NCBI GenBank assembly: GCA_964442745.1
Contig: CAYUAI010000058.1
Location: forward strand, 1 to 27,035
Length of the DNA stretch: 27,035 nt
Direction of reading: 5' to 3'
Origin: CAYUAI01 sp964442745
GTDB taxonomy: Bacteria; Pseudomonadota; Gammaproteobacteria; S012-40
In this document: in pieces, positions 8,182 through 15,783 of the stretch
Layout of the letters: the number at the start of each line of letters is the position of its first letter
Numbering within the stretch: the stretch's first letter is position 1
Translations under genes and position numbers: made by a program
Notes under the pieces: generated by a model
What the model saw: only the letters and a program-made list of their open reading frames with translations
Databases searched by the model: none
Told to the model about the DNA's origin: nothing

Positions 8182-8604
8182 ATGGATGACACAGTGGTAA
8201 TGGGCCAGTCTGAAACATGTTCATCTCCCATATTAGCATTTGAGAATGCTCAAATCGACGCCATTGATATTTTATTTTCTTTTGTGCTTGAGCAGGTCGA
8301 ATGTTTAATTCATCATGGCTCAAACAAAATGAGCATAAATTCGCCGTCTGCAATTGATGATAGAGAACTCAATAGTTTTACTCAAGATATTAAGCAAATG
8401 CTTAGGCATAAATCGCATATCGACAATTATTATTTAGAGCAATGGCAACGAGATCATAAAAAGGGGTTCCGATATTTTGTTGTCTTAAAAACCAGTAATG
8501 CCACCCTGTCATATCTAGCACTCCGCTTGGCTAAGCGTATTGTGATTTTTGATAATAAGCTCAAAAAACAGTACCCAAGAGCTCAACTGAGAAACTTAGG
8601 ATAA
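8182..8604 (+). CDS. Hypothetical protein, 140 residues
   Basis: I do not recognise a family. AAGGGAG stands about eight bases before the ATG, and the frame is open for 140 codons with a balanced amino-acid make-up, so it is very likely a real gene. The product has no signal peptide or membrane segment. The N-terminal third contains a short hydrophobic helix (ILFSFVLEQVECLI), the middle is charged and helix-prone (LNSFTQDIKQMLRHK, YYLEQWQRDHKKG), then comes a hydrophobic strand YFVVLK and a C-terminal basic helix rich in Lys and Arg. It is probably a small soluble cytoplasmic protein. It runs convergently towards the glutaminyl cyclase gene with only 20 bp between the stops. The minus-strand frame at 8156-8353 is its shadow. 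Confidence 0.7.
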   Translation: MDDTVVMGQSETCSSPILAFENAQIDAIDILFSFVLEQVECLIHHGSNKMSINSPSAIDDRELNSFTQDIKQMLRHKSHIDNYYLEQWQRDHKKGFRYFVVLKTSNATLSYLALRLAKRIVIFDNKLKKQYPRAQLRNLG

Positions 8605-8624
8605 TAAGGTAATAACTGCTTGGG

Positions 8625-9440
8625 TTATGGTTGTGGAATTAATTTAATTTGGTAAAGGTGGGGCCAGTGTTTTCCGGTGATAAACAATCGATCGGTCAGA
8701 ATATCATAAGCGATTCCGTTTAGCCATTTCGCCGAATCATAAGTGTTTAAGCCATCAAGATGAATGCGGGCGGTAACGTGTCCAGTGTTAGGATTGATGC
8801 GAATGATGTGATTACTACGTGCAATATTTGCGTAGAGTTCGCCTTGAATATATTCTAGTTCATTCAAACCGAATACTTGGCCATGAGGATCCTTTACGGT
8901 AATGCGATGCAAGCTGGCAAAGGTGATGGGATCGAGAAACTGTAACTGCGCACTGCCATCACTCATGATTAAATAGTCGCCATCATATGTGAGCCCCCAG
9001 CCTTCGCCTGCATACGAAAAGCTCTTCAGTTTTTGAAAATGTTGGCGCTGATAAACAAAGCCCGTACGCGATTTCCAGGTAAGTTGAATGATGTGATCAC
9101 CAAGTATCGCTAAGCCTTCCCCATAGTGCTGAGGGTCGAGTAAGTGCAGGCGGATGAGCTCGCCCGTTTCCAGGTCCACTTCCCGTAAGCTAGATTGGCC
9201 ATATCGTCCGGTACTTTCATAGAGAACATTGTCATGGAAAACCAGCCCCTGGGTAGAAGCATCAGGGTCGTGTTTGAATGTGTTGATGATCTCATAGCTA
9301 TAGTGTGCGGGTGCTGGCACAGGCGGTTGAGAGATTTTTAAATTAGGCGTTGGGGTATAACAAGCGCTGGATAATAGTGTCATGCTCCAGGCTAGCCATG
9401 CCTTAAGCTTGTCAAACAGCCATTGAGTTGATGTGTTCAT
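8625..9440 (-). CDS. Glutaminyl-peptide cyclotransferase (glutamine cyclotransferase, plant/bacterial type)
   Basis: 271 residues. It converts N-terminal glutamine of exported proteins to pyroglutamate, releasing ammonia. The protein carries the hallmark blocks of the five-bladed beta-propeller family typified by papaya cyclase: STQGLVF, YESTGRYGQSSLR, YGEGLAI, QLTWKS, EGWGLTYDGDYLIMSDGS, FLDP, LNELEYIQGELYANI, INPNTGHV, LNGIAYD and ITGKHWPHLYQI at the end. Length is normal. The N-terminus has a hydrophobic stretch ending LLSSAC, a near-consensus lipobox, so it is likely a periplasmic lipoprotein. AAGGA stands directly before the ATG. It is the last gene of a minus-strand run after a TolC-type protein and a beta-propeller protein. 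Confidence 0.92.
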   Translation of the reverse strand: MNTSTQWLFDKLKAWLAWSMTLLSSACYTPTPNLKISQPPVPAPAHYSYEIINTFKHDPDASTQGLVFHDNVLYESTGRYGQSSLREVDLETGELIRLHLLDPQHYGEGLAILGDHIIQLTWKSRTGFVYQRQHFQKLKSFSYAGEGWGLTYDGDYLIMSDGSAQLQFLDPITFASLHRITVKDPHGQVFGLNELEYIQGELYANIARSNHIIRINPNTGHVTARIHLDGLNTYDSAKWLNGIAYDILTDRLFITGKHWPHLYQIKLIPQP

Positions 9441-9535
9441 TCCTTAAACTTTAAGTTTTGTGGAATGGTATTCATCATCAGTACCCTCACTGGTGCGTTG
9501 GATTGATTTCCTCACCCAAGGGCTGATACTGAAGG

Positions 9536-11398
9536 CTAAACCAACCCCTGAATCACTAAGGGAGCCGTGACTGTCGACGTATCACCCAAAAAATTTTTAC
9601 GGCGCCGTTGTGCTAATAATAAACAAAGGCCAAGCATTGCCATGAAATTGAGCGCTCCACCACTTGAGCTTTTTTTGCCAGAATCCGGGATAGGTTCATC
9701 AGGCGGTACTTCAACCTGGCCATCCTCTGTAATGGCAAATTGGGCCAAAAATGCATCAGAAGATATACTCTTGCTGCTTTGATTGCAATTGCCATCCGTG
9801 CCACACTGTCCATCAAGGATGTCCGCCGAGGCGGTATCAAAATCAGCTGATTCAGTAATGCCGGCGACAAATATTTGCTGATTGGCATTCACTGCAATGG
9901 CTAACGCGGTATCTAATTGGCTACCACCGATAAAGCTGCTATAAACAATCGATGAAAAGCCACGTTTACTATTGGAAAATTTCACCAAAAATGCATCGCT
10001 TTTTGCCGGATTATCACATCGACCGTTAATGCCGCACTTTTTATCTTTTGCATTATTGGTCAATGGGAAATTCGGCGACATCGAGTCGCCGACCACGTAA
10101 AAATTAGTCTCATTATCGACGGCAATGGCTAACCCTCTTTCATTGTTAGTACCGCCAAGTAAGCTGGCATAGACGATTTCATTTTTTGGCTGATGGGTGA
10201 TTTTCATCACAAAAACATCTTGATAACTCACTCCGCTGGAACGGGTACCACGACAAGGGCGTTGATTGCTGCCGCACACCCGGTCAAAGCTGATCGCTTC
10301 TAGCATCGGGAAATTATCTGAGCTTGTGGTACCCACAATATAAGAATTACCCGCCGCATCCACGGCGATATCTTGTGCTGAATCGTCACCACTGCCACCG
10401 ATAAACGAAGCGAAGACTAAACTGTCAGCGGCCTCTTGGGTCGGATCAAAAATAGCGATGAAGGCATCAAAAAAAGGCGTTGAGTTATTCTTCGTAATAA
10501 GATTTAAATAGATATTGAATGGTAGAAAGTTTCTGGTGCTGAAATCCGTAGAGTCGGTTTCCCCGACCACATGAATGAGACCTTGACTGTCCACCGCAAT
10601 ACTGTGTGCTTTGTCGTCATTCTGTCCACCGATATAACTGGCATACACAATGGTATCATTGATGTGGCGACTGTTTGTCACGGTATTTTTTTGTGTGTCG
10701 AGCATCAACACAAAGCCGTTACTACGCCCCGATGCATTTTGGCTTAAAGCACAAAAACCATCCGTCAGGCAATTTTCTTTATTGAGAAAAGCATTGGCGC
10801 TGGTGGGAAGGTCGGTTGACCAGGTTTCGCCAGCAATATAGACTTGTTCATTGGTGTCTACAGCAATACTATGCCCATAATCCAGGCCATTGCCCCCCAG
10901 GTAGCTGACTAATTGCGTCTCACCCAATTTGTTTATTTTGAGCATAAAAGCATCGCCAGTCCCCGATAGAGACGATGTCACGCCAGTGGTTGGCAAATCG
11001 GATGAGCTGGTTTCTCCAACCACATAGATATTCTTCTCATCAATACTAATCGAGCGACCCGCCTCATTTTTTGAGCCGCCAAAATACACAATGAATACCG
11101 GATCACGCCCATGATTTTTCAGTTTTGCTACGAAAATGTCTTGATTTTTTGGTGTGTTGGCCTCACTAAAACCATCAAAACTGGATGAATAGCTAAAACC
11201 CGTGACATAGATATCGCCATTGTTGTCAATCACCATATCCGTAATGGAATCTTCGGAGTCGCCGCCAAGATAAGTGAAGTAAGGGGCCGGATGATTGGCT
11301 GCAAATCCGTTGGTTAGCAGACAGGTGGCGATGAACAGCGTTGCCATGAAAAAATGTAAGGGTTTTGATACGTTGATCAAAAAAATCTGATTTACCAT
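9536..11398 (-). CDS. Seven-repeat beta-propeller (SBBP) surface protein with GlyGly-CTERM tail
   Basis: 620 residues. A signal peptide ends near residue 33 (TNGFA). Seven repeats of roughly 60-90 residues follow, each built as (Y/F)(L/I/F)GG-xxxD/E-xxxxIAVD-xxxxYVVGxTxSxxFP; these are SBBP repeats, and seven make one closed propeller. Four repeats carry a loop with a close Cys pair: C210/C216, C375/C382, C455/C461 and C532/C538. The tail has SSSGGALNF, a hydrophobic helix (MAMLGLCLLLA) and QRRRK, the pattern of a GlyGly-CTERM signal that rhombosortase proteases cut in gammaproteobacteria. About 20 more residues follow the RRRK, which is unusual. It lies 33 bp after the TolC-type gene and was probably co-transcribed with it. 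The start has only a G-rich stretch as ribosome binding site. The function is probably a secreted or surface-displayed binding scaffold. Confidence 0.85.
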   Translation of the reverse strand: MVNQIFLINVSKPLHFFMATLFIATCLLTNGFAANHPAPYFTYLGGDSEDSITDMVIDNNGDIYVTGFSYSSSFDGFSEANTPKNQDIFVAKLKNHGRDPVFIVYFGGSKNEAGRSISIDEKNIYVVGETSSSDLPTTGVTSSLSGTGDAFMLKINKLGETQLVSYLGGNGLDYGHSIAVDTNEQVYIAGETWSTDLPTSANAFLNKENCLTDGFCALSQNASGRSNGFVLMLDTQKNTVTNSRHINDTIVYASYIGGQNDDKAHSIAVDSQGLIHVVGETDSTDFSTRNFLPFNIYLNLITKNNSTPFFDAFIAIFDPTQEAADSLVFASFIGGSGDDSAQDIAVDAAGNSYIVGTTSSDNFPMLEAISFDRVCGSNQRPCRGTRSSGVSYQDVFVMKITHQPKNEIVYASLLGGTNNERGLAIAVDNETNFYVVGDSMSPNFPLTNNAKDKKCGINGRCDNPAKSDAFLVKFSNSKRGFSSIVYSSFIGGSQLDTALAIAVNANQQIFVAGITESADFDTASADILDGQCGTDGNCNQSSKSISSDAFLAQFAITEDGQVEVPPDEPIPDSGKKSSSGGALNFMAMLGLCLLLAQRRRKNFLGDTSTVTAPLVIQGLV

Positions 11399-11430
11399 TT
11401 GTCGCTTTATGCCCCCACGTTGTTAAAATC

Positions 11431-12750
11431 TCATTCAGTGGATTGCTGTTTGACTAATAGCTCATTCACTTGTGTTATTTGGTCATTACCAAGTTGGCCA
11501 ATGGCGGCTTTTAGTCTGAGTGTATCCAATAGATAGTTATATTTGGCTAACATTAAATCTTGTTTGGTGCTAAAAAACTGTTGTTGTGCATCTAGTACAT
11601 CTAAGTTGGTTCGAACACCCACTTCCAGCCCCTTTTTGGTGGCATCCAATACACTTTGGCTCGAAGTTAACGCTTTTTTCAGAGCACGGACCCTGAGCTG
11701 TCCGTTAGTGACCGCAAGATACGCTTGTTGGGTGTTCAAGGTGATTCTTCGGCGATTTTCCTCAAGCCGATGCTGTTGTTGTTCTTTGGCAGCAATGGCT
11801 TCGCGAATTTTCGAGGAAGTAAAACCCCCCGTATATATCGGCATATCCAGTTGAATACCCACCGACAGGGAGCTGCTATCAAATTCAAATAGCACATTTT
11901 CCAAATGACTTTGTGTGGCGCTGGCCACTAAGTCTACGGTGGGCAATTTCGCACTTCTAGCATTTTCAAGCGCTTTTTTAGTGACGCCAAGCTCCAATAG
12001 CGATAGTTGAATTTCCGGACTTTTGGTATTTGCTTCACTCACCCAGTAGCTCATTTCCTGTGGGGTTAATGCAGGCAAAGCAATATCTTCACGCAAGGAA
12101 AATAACGGGCCTGGAATCACGCCGATAATACTTTTCAACGATTGTTTAGCTACATCTAATGCGCTTTTTTCTGCAATTTCAGTCGCGTCGGCCAAATCAA
12201 AACGCGCTTGGGCTTCGAGTTTGTCTGTGATAGTGGCGGTGCCAATGCGATACGATAAATTAGAACGATCCAAACTTTCGGAAAACGCGGCTTTTTGCGA
12301 GACGGCAACGGCCACACTTTCTTGCGCGGATAGTACCGCAAAATAGGCTTCAGCCACCCTCAGTGTCAACTCTTGTTTCACCAATTCAAACTGAGTTTCT
12401 GCTTGACTAACAAGTAATTTGGATTGAGCGAAAATAATTTGGTTCGATTTACGATAGAGTGGGTGAGTTAGGTTGACACTCGCACCATAATTATTTATCC
12501 ATTGGCTACTATCGACTTGGTAAGCATAGTTAATGTTGCCTTTGGCATTGACACTGGGTAATATGCCTGACTTTCCTTGTGGTATTTTTTCCTGATTGAG
12601 GGTCAAAGTGGCTTTGCCAGCGGCCAATACCGGGTCTTGTTCTAATGCCAATTGATAGGCTTGGCTTAAATCCATACTTTGCGCCGTCACCATCAATAAG
12701 GGCAAGCCGCTGAGGCTGAGGGCCAATAATATAAAGCGGTACCAGATCAT
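11431..12750 (-). CDS. TolC-family outer membrane efflux/secretion channel
   Basis: 439 residues from the chosen start. It belongs to the TolC superfamily, trimeric outer membrane channel-tunnels used by type I secretion and efflux systems. Seen are a signal peptide ending VTA before QSMDLSQAYQLALEQDP, the typical start of a TolC repeat, then GKSGILPSVNAKG, then a duplicate helical layout with YRIGTATITDKLEAQARFDLADA and GLEVGVRTNLDVLDAQQQFFSTKQDL. The latter is the family's GxRTxxDVLxAQ motif. I chose ATG 12750 because AAGGAAA lies 8 nt before it; the upstream ATGs in the same frame lack such a site and would add a non-signal extension. No adaptor or ABC transporter is adjacent. It leads the run tolC, propeller protein, cyclase on one strand. 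Confidence 0.9.
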   Translation of the reverse strand: MIWYRFILLALSLSGLPLLMVTAQSMDLSQAYQLALEQDPVLAAGKATLTLNQEKIPQGKSGILPSVNAKGNINYAYQVDSSQWINNYGASVNLTHPLYRKSNQIIFAQSKLLVSQAETQFELVKQELTLRVAEAYFAVLSAQESVAVAVSQKAAFSESLDRSNLSYRIGTATITDKLEAQARFDLADATEIAEKSALDVAKQSLKSIIGVIPGPLFSLREDIALPALTPQEMSYWVSEANTKSPEIQLSLLELGVTKKALENARSAKLPTVDLVASATQSHLENVLFEFDSSSLSVGIQLDMPIYTGGFTSSKIREAIAAKEQQQHRLEENRRRITLNTQQAYLAVTNGQLRVRALKKALTSSQSVLDATKKGLEVGVRTNLDVLDAQQQFFSTKQDLMLAKYNYLLDTLRLKAAIGQLGNDQITQVNELLVKQQSTE

Positions 12751-13122
12751 CAATATCGTTTCCTTTTTATATAGATAAATAAATTTATACATTCCTGATG
12801 CACAATACAAATTTTACTGGATTCTAACATCAATACCCATTAGCCTTTACAAACATTTCTAAGCGGTCTTTTGTGCCAAGATGGGTAAAAATCGCTTAGC
12901 GAATGGATTTCAATCAGGGGGGGGTTAATCGATCTCTCTACATACGATATTGCCGAACCTGAGAAAGATAACCATTCGATCATAGCGCAGCCTGGCATAG
13001 TGCGAAATCTAGCGGCTAGCCGAATGATAATAATGGCTTGTTTTTTCAGTAACAAATTCTTGTGATAAGTGGTTAAAGTTTTAGATGATTTGTACAGCTA
13101 AGGCAAATAATGAGGACAATAA
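12751..13122. other. Divergent intergenic region
   Basis: It lies between the TolC-type gene (minus) and the membrane protein gene (plus), so promoters in both directions are expected, but none stands out. A small inverted pair CTAAGCG/CGCTTAG occurs around 12869-12900. The 71-codon minus frame at 12840-13055 has no ribosome binding site and reads as low-complexity coincidence. Confidence 0.45.
12759..12765 (-). promoter_or_regulatory. Ribosome binding site that fixes the TolC-type start
   Basis: AAGGAAA on the minus strand, 8 nt before ATG 12750. It favours this start over two ATGs up to 60 bp upstream. Confidence 0.6.
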
Positions 13123-13953
13123 ATGAAAGAATTGATGATGCATCCAGCGTTTCAAGCGGGTGTTGCGCCATTCATAATTGGCTTGGTTGCTGCCATTTCA
13201 CTCTTTCAAGGGCCAAAAAATCGAAGTGGCTTGGCGGTTATTTTTGGATTTTTGGTGACCGTTTATTTAGTCATGGGGTTTTCATTTGAGCCACTGAATT
13301 CGACACGTAAGATTATTTTATTAGGGGTATTGGCGGCCTTAGTTGGCTGGCTCTTGGATATCCTGCCTTTGCTTAAGCGAGTGAGTTTCTCAGCACTGGT
13401 TATCCTGGGGATAGGTTCGACTATTTGGTTGTTTTGGCCACTGCTAACAAATCAGCCACTTAGTGACGTATTATTGCCCATTGCACTGCTTATGCTGTAC
13501 ACCGTTTGGTTGTTACTCGCTTTTGGTTCCATGAACAAACATCCTGCGATGCAGGGCGGGGCAGGTTTACTCGCCTTGGGTATCGGCACCGGAATCTCTG
13601 CACTCATTGGTGCCTCGGCGGTATATGGCCAATTAGGCAGTGCCGTCGCGGCAGGTGTTGGTGCTTTTTTATTGCTCCATGTGTTTCTTGATGAAGAGAC
13701 GCCGACGGGTTTTAGCGTTATCGTGATTTCAGTGACCATTTGCGCACTGGTCGGCATCGGTGCTCACAAATATGCACAACTCACATGGACGGCACTGCCG
13801 TTGCTGGCCTTAATTCCCTTAATAATCCGCGTCCCATTACCGGAATATTGGTCAAATAGTTTACGCGGCCTCACTTGGTTTGCACTGGCTTCGCTGCCAG
13901 CCGCCATGGCCATCTATTTGACGTGGCAAAGCGCCGGCGATGTCCCTTTTTAA
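13123..13953 (+). CDS. Polytopic inner membrane protein of unknown function
   Basis: 276 residues, nearly all hydrophobic. I count about ten membrane segments, at about 12-28, 35-54, 63-82, 87-107, 114-136, 143-166, 170-188, 194-213, 217-236 and 247-267. The connecting loops are short, and there is no large soluble domain. The only notable polar features are DEETPTG after segment 7 and basic residues in the early loops (KNRSG, STRK). I recognise no transporter signature. TGAGGA stands eight bases before the ATG. It converges on the L,D-transpeptidase gene, with 10 bp between the stops. An inverted GTTTTG/CAAAAC pair at 13958-13978 spans that junction and might help end transcription. Confidence 0.75.
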   Translation: MKELMMHPAFQAGVAPFIIGLVAAISLFQGPKNRSGLAVIFGFLVTVYLVMGFSFEPLNSTRKIILLGVLAALVGWLLDILPLLKRVSFSALVILGIGSTIWLFWPLLTNQPLSDVLLPIALLMLYTVWLLLAFGSMNKHPAMQGGAGLLALGIGTGISALIGASAVYGQLGSAVAAGVGAFLLLHVFLDEETPTGFSVIVISVTICALVGIGAHKYAQLTWTALPLLALIPLIIRVPLPEYWSNSLRGLTWFALASLPAAMAIYLTWQSAGDVPF

Positions 13954-13963
13954 TCACGTTTTG

Positions 13964-14443
13964 TTATTCAATCAAAACAGAGGTGCCTACCGGCACGTGC
14001 TCAAATAATTCGATAACATCGACATTTCGCATTTTGATGCAACCATGGGAGGAGGGGATACCCATGGGATCTTTGTCTGGGCAACCATGAATGTAAATAT
14101 AACGGCGCAGGGTATCGACGTTCCCTAACCGATTCACGCCAGGCTCTAAACCACTGAGCCATAAGAGGCGGGTCAATATCCAGTCTCTTTCTGGGAATCT
14201 GGCCTGCAAGTCTGGGGTATATTGCTCACCTGTTGCACGGCGTCCAACAAAAACGGCATTGGGTACAGCATGCTCACCAATTTTTGCGCGTATCATATGC
14301 CGACCGCGTGGCGTACATTCACTGCCAAAGGTTTCCCCCGGACCATTCTTCGCCGTGGAAACCTGATAGGTTCTTACTATCTTGTCAGCCTGGGATAAAA
14401 TAAGTCGCTGATTTGTTATATCAACATCAATCGCATAATCCAT
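13964..14443 (-). CDS. L,D-transpeptidase (YkuD) domain protein without a signal peptide
   Basis: 159 residues. The YkuD fold is shown by an opening strand IDVDITNQRLIL, then YQVSTAKNGPGE, and the catalytic block HGCP (H119) ... SSHGCIKMRN with H133 and nucleophile C135. This is a full HGx...SHGCxxMxN signature. Family members cross-link peptidoglycan at meso-diaminopimelate or attach lipoproteins to it. The protein begins straight with the catalytic domain and has no signal peptide, so either it is exported in another way, the start is wrong, or it acts on another substrate. No better upstream start exists before the preceding gene. It follows the CYTH gene by 15 bp, so the two are probably co-transcribed. 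The ribosome binding site is weak. Confidence 0.88.
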   Translation of the reverse strand: MDYAIDVDITNQRLILSQADKIVRTYQVSTAKNGPGETFGSECTPRGRHMIRAKIGEHAVPNAVFVGRRATGEQYTPDLQARFPERDWILTRLLWLSGLEPGVNRLGNVDTLRRYIYIHGCPDKDPMGIPSSHGCIKMRNVDVIELFEHVPVGTSVLIE

Positions 14444-14458
14444 TGGCTATTTTTGATG

Positions 14459-14926
14459 TCACCAATCTTTAAATGGATGCGCGACTAATTTCACATTGTA
14501 GTACCTCTCATCACTAGAGACATCCTGATCCACCCAGGACGGTAAGGTAAAGGTTTTATCGACATGTTCCAGTTCAATTTCCGCCACAATTAATCCCTCA
14601 TTGTCACCATGAAACACGTCAATTTCCCAGGTTTTTCCATCGATGAGAACAAAGTGCCTGGTTTTTTCGATCAGTGGTTTAGTGCATAAATCATGCAACA
14701 TTTCCCTAGCCTCTGCCAGTGGAATCGGGTACTCATATTCTTGTCGTTGGATGCCTAATGTGGCACTTTTTATATTCAGATTGGCTTGATCATCGGCAAT
14801 TCGAATGCGTACCGAAGCCTGCTCGGAGCCAACCATATAGCCTTGGCAATAATATTTTTTTTTAACGACGGCAGATTGCCAGTCATTATTTTTAATTGTA
14901 AATTTTCGTTCAATTTCGGTACCCAT
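14459..14926 (-). CDS. CYTH-domain triphosphatase-like protein
   Basis: 155 residues from the chosen start. The N-terminal EIERKF gives the ExExK signature (E4, E6, K8) of the CYTH superfamily, triphosphate tunnel metalloenzymes that hydrolyse inorganic triphosphate or related compounds. Later tunnel strands are visible: SVRIRIADD, NLNIKSA, RQEYEYPIP, KTRHFVLIDGKTWEIDVFHGDNEGLIVAEIELE, then DERYYNVKLV. The size matches the short bacterial group typified by Nitrosomonas NE1496, not the larger YgiF. I chose ATG 14926: an AAGG lies six bases upstream and the family starts at this point, whereas the longer frame back to 15007 would add a spurious hydrophobic leader. It is the first gene of a two-gene unit with the L,D-transpeptidase, and divergent from hslR. 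Confidence 0.9.
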   Translation of the reverse strand: MGTEIERKFTIKNNDWQSAVVKKKYYCQGYMVGSEQASVRIRIADDQANLNIKSATLGIQRQEYEYPIPLAEAREMLHDLCTKPLIEKTRHFVLIDGKTWEIDVFHGDNEGLIVAEIELEHVDKTFTLPSWVDQDVSSDERYYNVKLVAHPFKDW

Positions 14927-15041
14927 CACTAACCTTAGGAGTATTGTGAGTATTAATAGCATCGCAGAGTATAGCATAGCGCACAAAAAACATGTTATAA
15001 AACACATTCAACGAATCCCAACAGGATATTAATGAACGCTT

Positions 15042-15437
15042 GTGGATAACAATCTATCAGTTAGACTCGATAAATGGTTATGGGCGGCGCGCTTTTATAA
15101 AACACGTGCGTTAGCCACTGCCGCCATTAATGGCGGCAAAGTGCATGTCAATGGATCACGGACCAAACCCAGTAAAAAGGCCTGTATTAATGACAAAGTC
15201 GGTATCACCCGTGGACAACAAGAAATCGAAGTGATGGTTGTCCTATTATCAGCTAAGCGAGGACCGGCGACACAGGCCGCTTTGTTGTACCAGGAAACCC
15301 CGGAAAGCGTTGAAAAAAACAAGGCAATGAAAGAAAAAATTTCATTGCACAAGGCGATTTTAGGCGAAGTATCCTCCCATCATCGGCCAAACAAAAAAGA
15401 CCGTAGATCCATCATCAGGTTTAAAAAAGCGCTATGA
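15042..15437 (+). CDS. hslR: HslR / Hsp15-type ribosome-associated S4-domain protein
   Basis: 131 residues. Hsp15 binds free 50S subunits that carry a stalled nascent chain and helps recycle them. The S4 RNA-binding domain spans about residues 6-55 (VRLDKWLWAARFYKTRALA, then INGGKVHVNG), and a basic C-terminal tail ends in RPNKKDRRSIIRFKKAL. Both are typical of this family, as is the length. The only usable start is GTG 15042, since a stop lies just upstream in frame. AGGA at 15023-15026 is spaced better for an out-of-frame ATG at 15032, which opens a five-codon ORF (MNACG) ending at 15049, overlapping the hslR start. I see no clear heat-shock sigma promoter. Confidence 0.93.
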   Translation: MDNNLSVRLDKWLWAARFYKTRALATAAINGGKVHVNGSRTKPSKKACINDKVGITRGQQEIEVMVVLLSAKRGPATQAALLYQETPESVEKNKAMKEKISLHKAILGEVSSHHRPNKKDRRSIIRFKKAL

Positions 15438-15783
15438 TTAGTTTAAGTGAATGCATTATAACTATAAACTCATTTAATACGTATATTCATAAAAATTTAG
15501 CGTTTTGCTCATTGGGTGTTGGGCAAGGCGAAGGCTTGTAATCGCTCGATGGAAAGCTTAGACTGGAGCTTAAAATAACTACAAACGGTACTAGAATACC
15601 GTGTTGTCAATGTGGGGGTGGATCCTACGGGGAGTAATTTATCGATCATTGCTAACCCTATAATATCAATAAACCATCCGACAAAGCTGATGTTATAAAA
15701 CCAATAAATATCCCCCCTCATTGCACTTTTAGTCTTTTCAATGTCACTGAAAAGATGAATTCAACCTGAGATGGGGTCAGGAT
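15438..15783. other. Gap between hslR and the S8 protease gene, with a possible gene remnant
   Basis: A minus-strand frame (about 15509-15757) reads KSAMRGDIYWFYNISFVGWFID, then GLAM, then KLLP, then TPTLTT. It faintly recalls the G(N/D)I-x-GxxxGWxID-xxxGAM-xKLxP ending of a common family of small proteobacterial lipoproteins, but no lipoprotein N-terminus is present, so at most it is a decayed end. An imperfect inverted repeat (CTTTTCAATG against CACTGAAAAG, one mismatch) lies at 15733-15753, some 30 bp before the protease start. It could be an operator. Confidence 0.35.

Noticed and set aside
12840..13055. 71-codon minus-strand frame before the membrane protein gene
   Set aside because: No ribosome binding site, no recognisable pattern, and it lies in a divergent promoter region.
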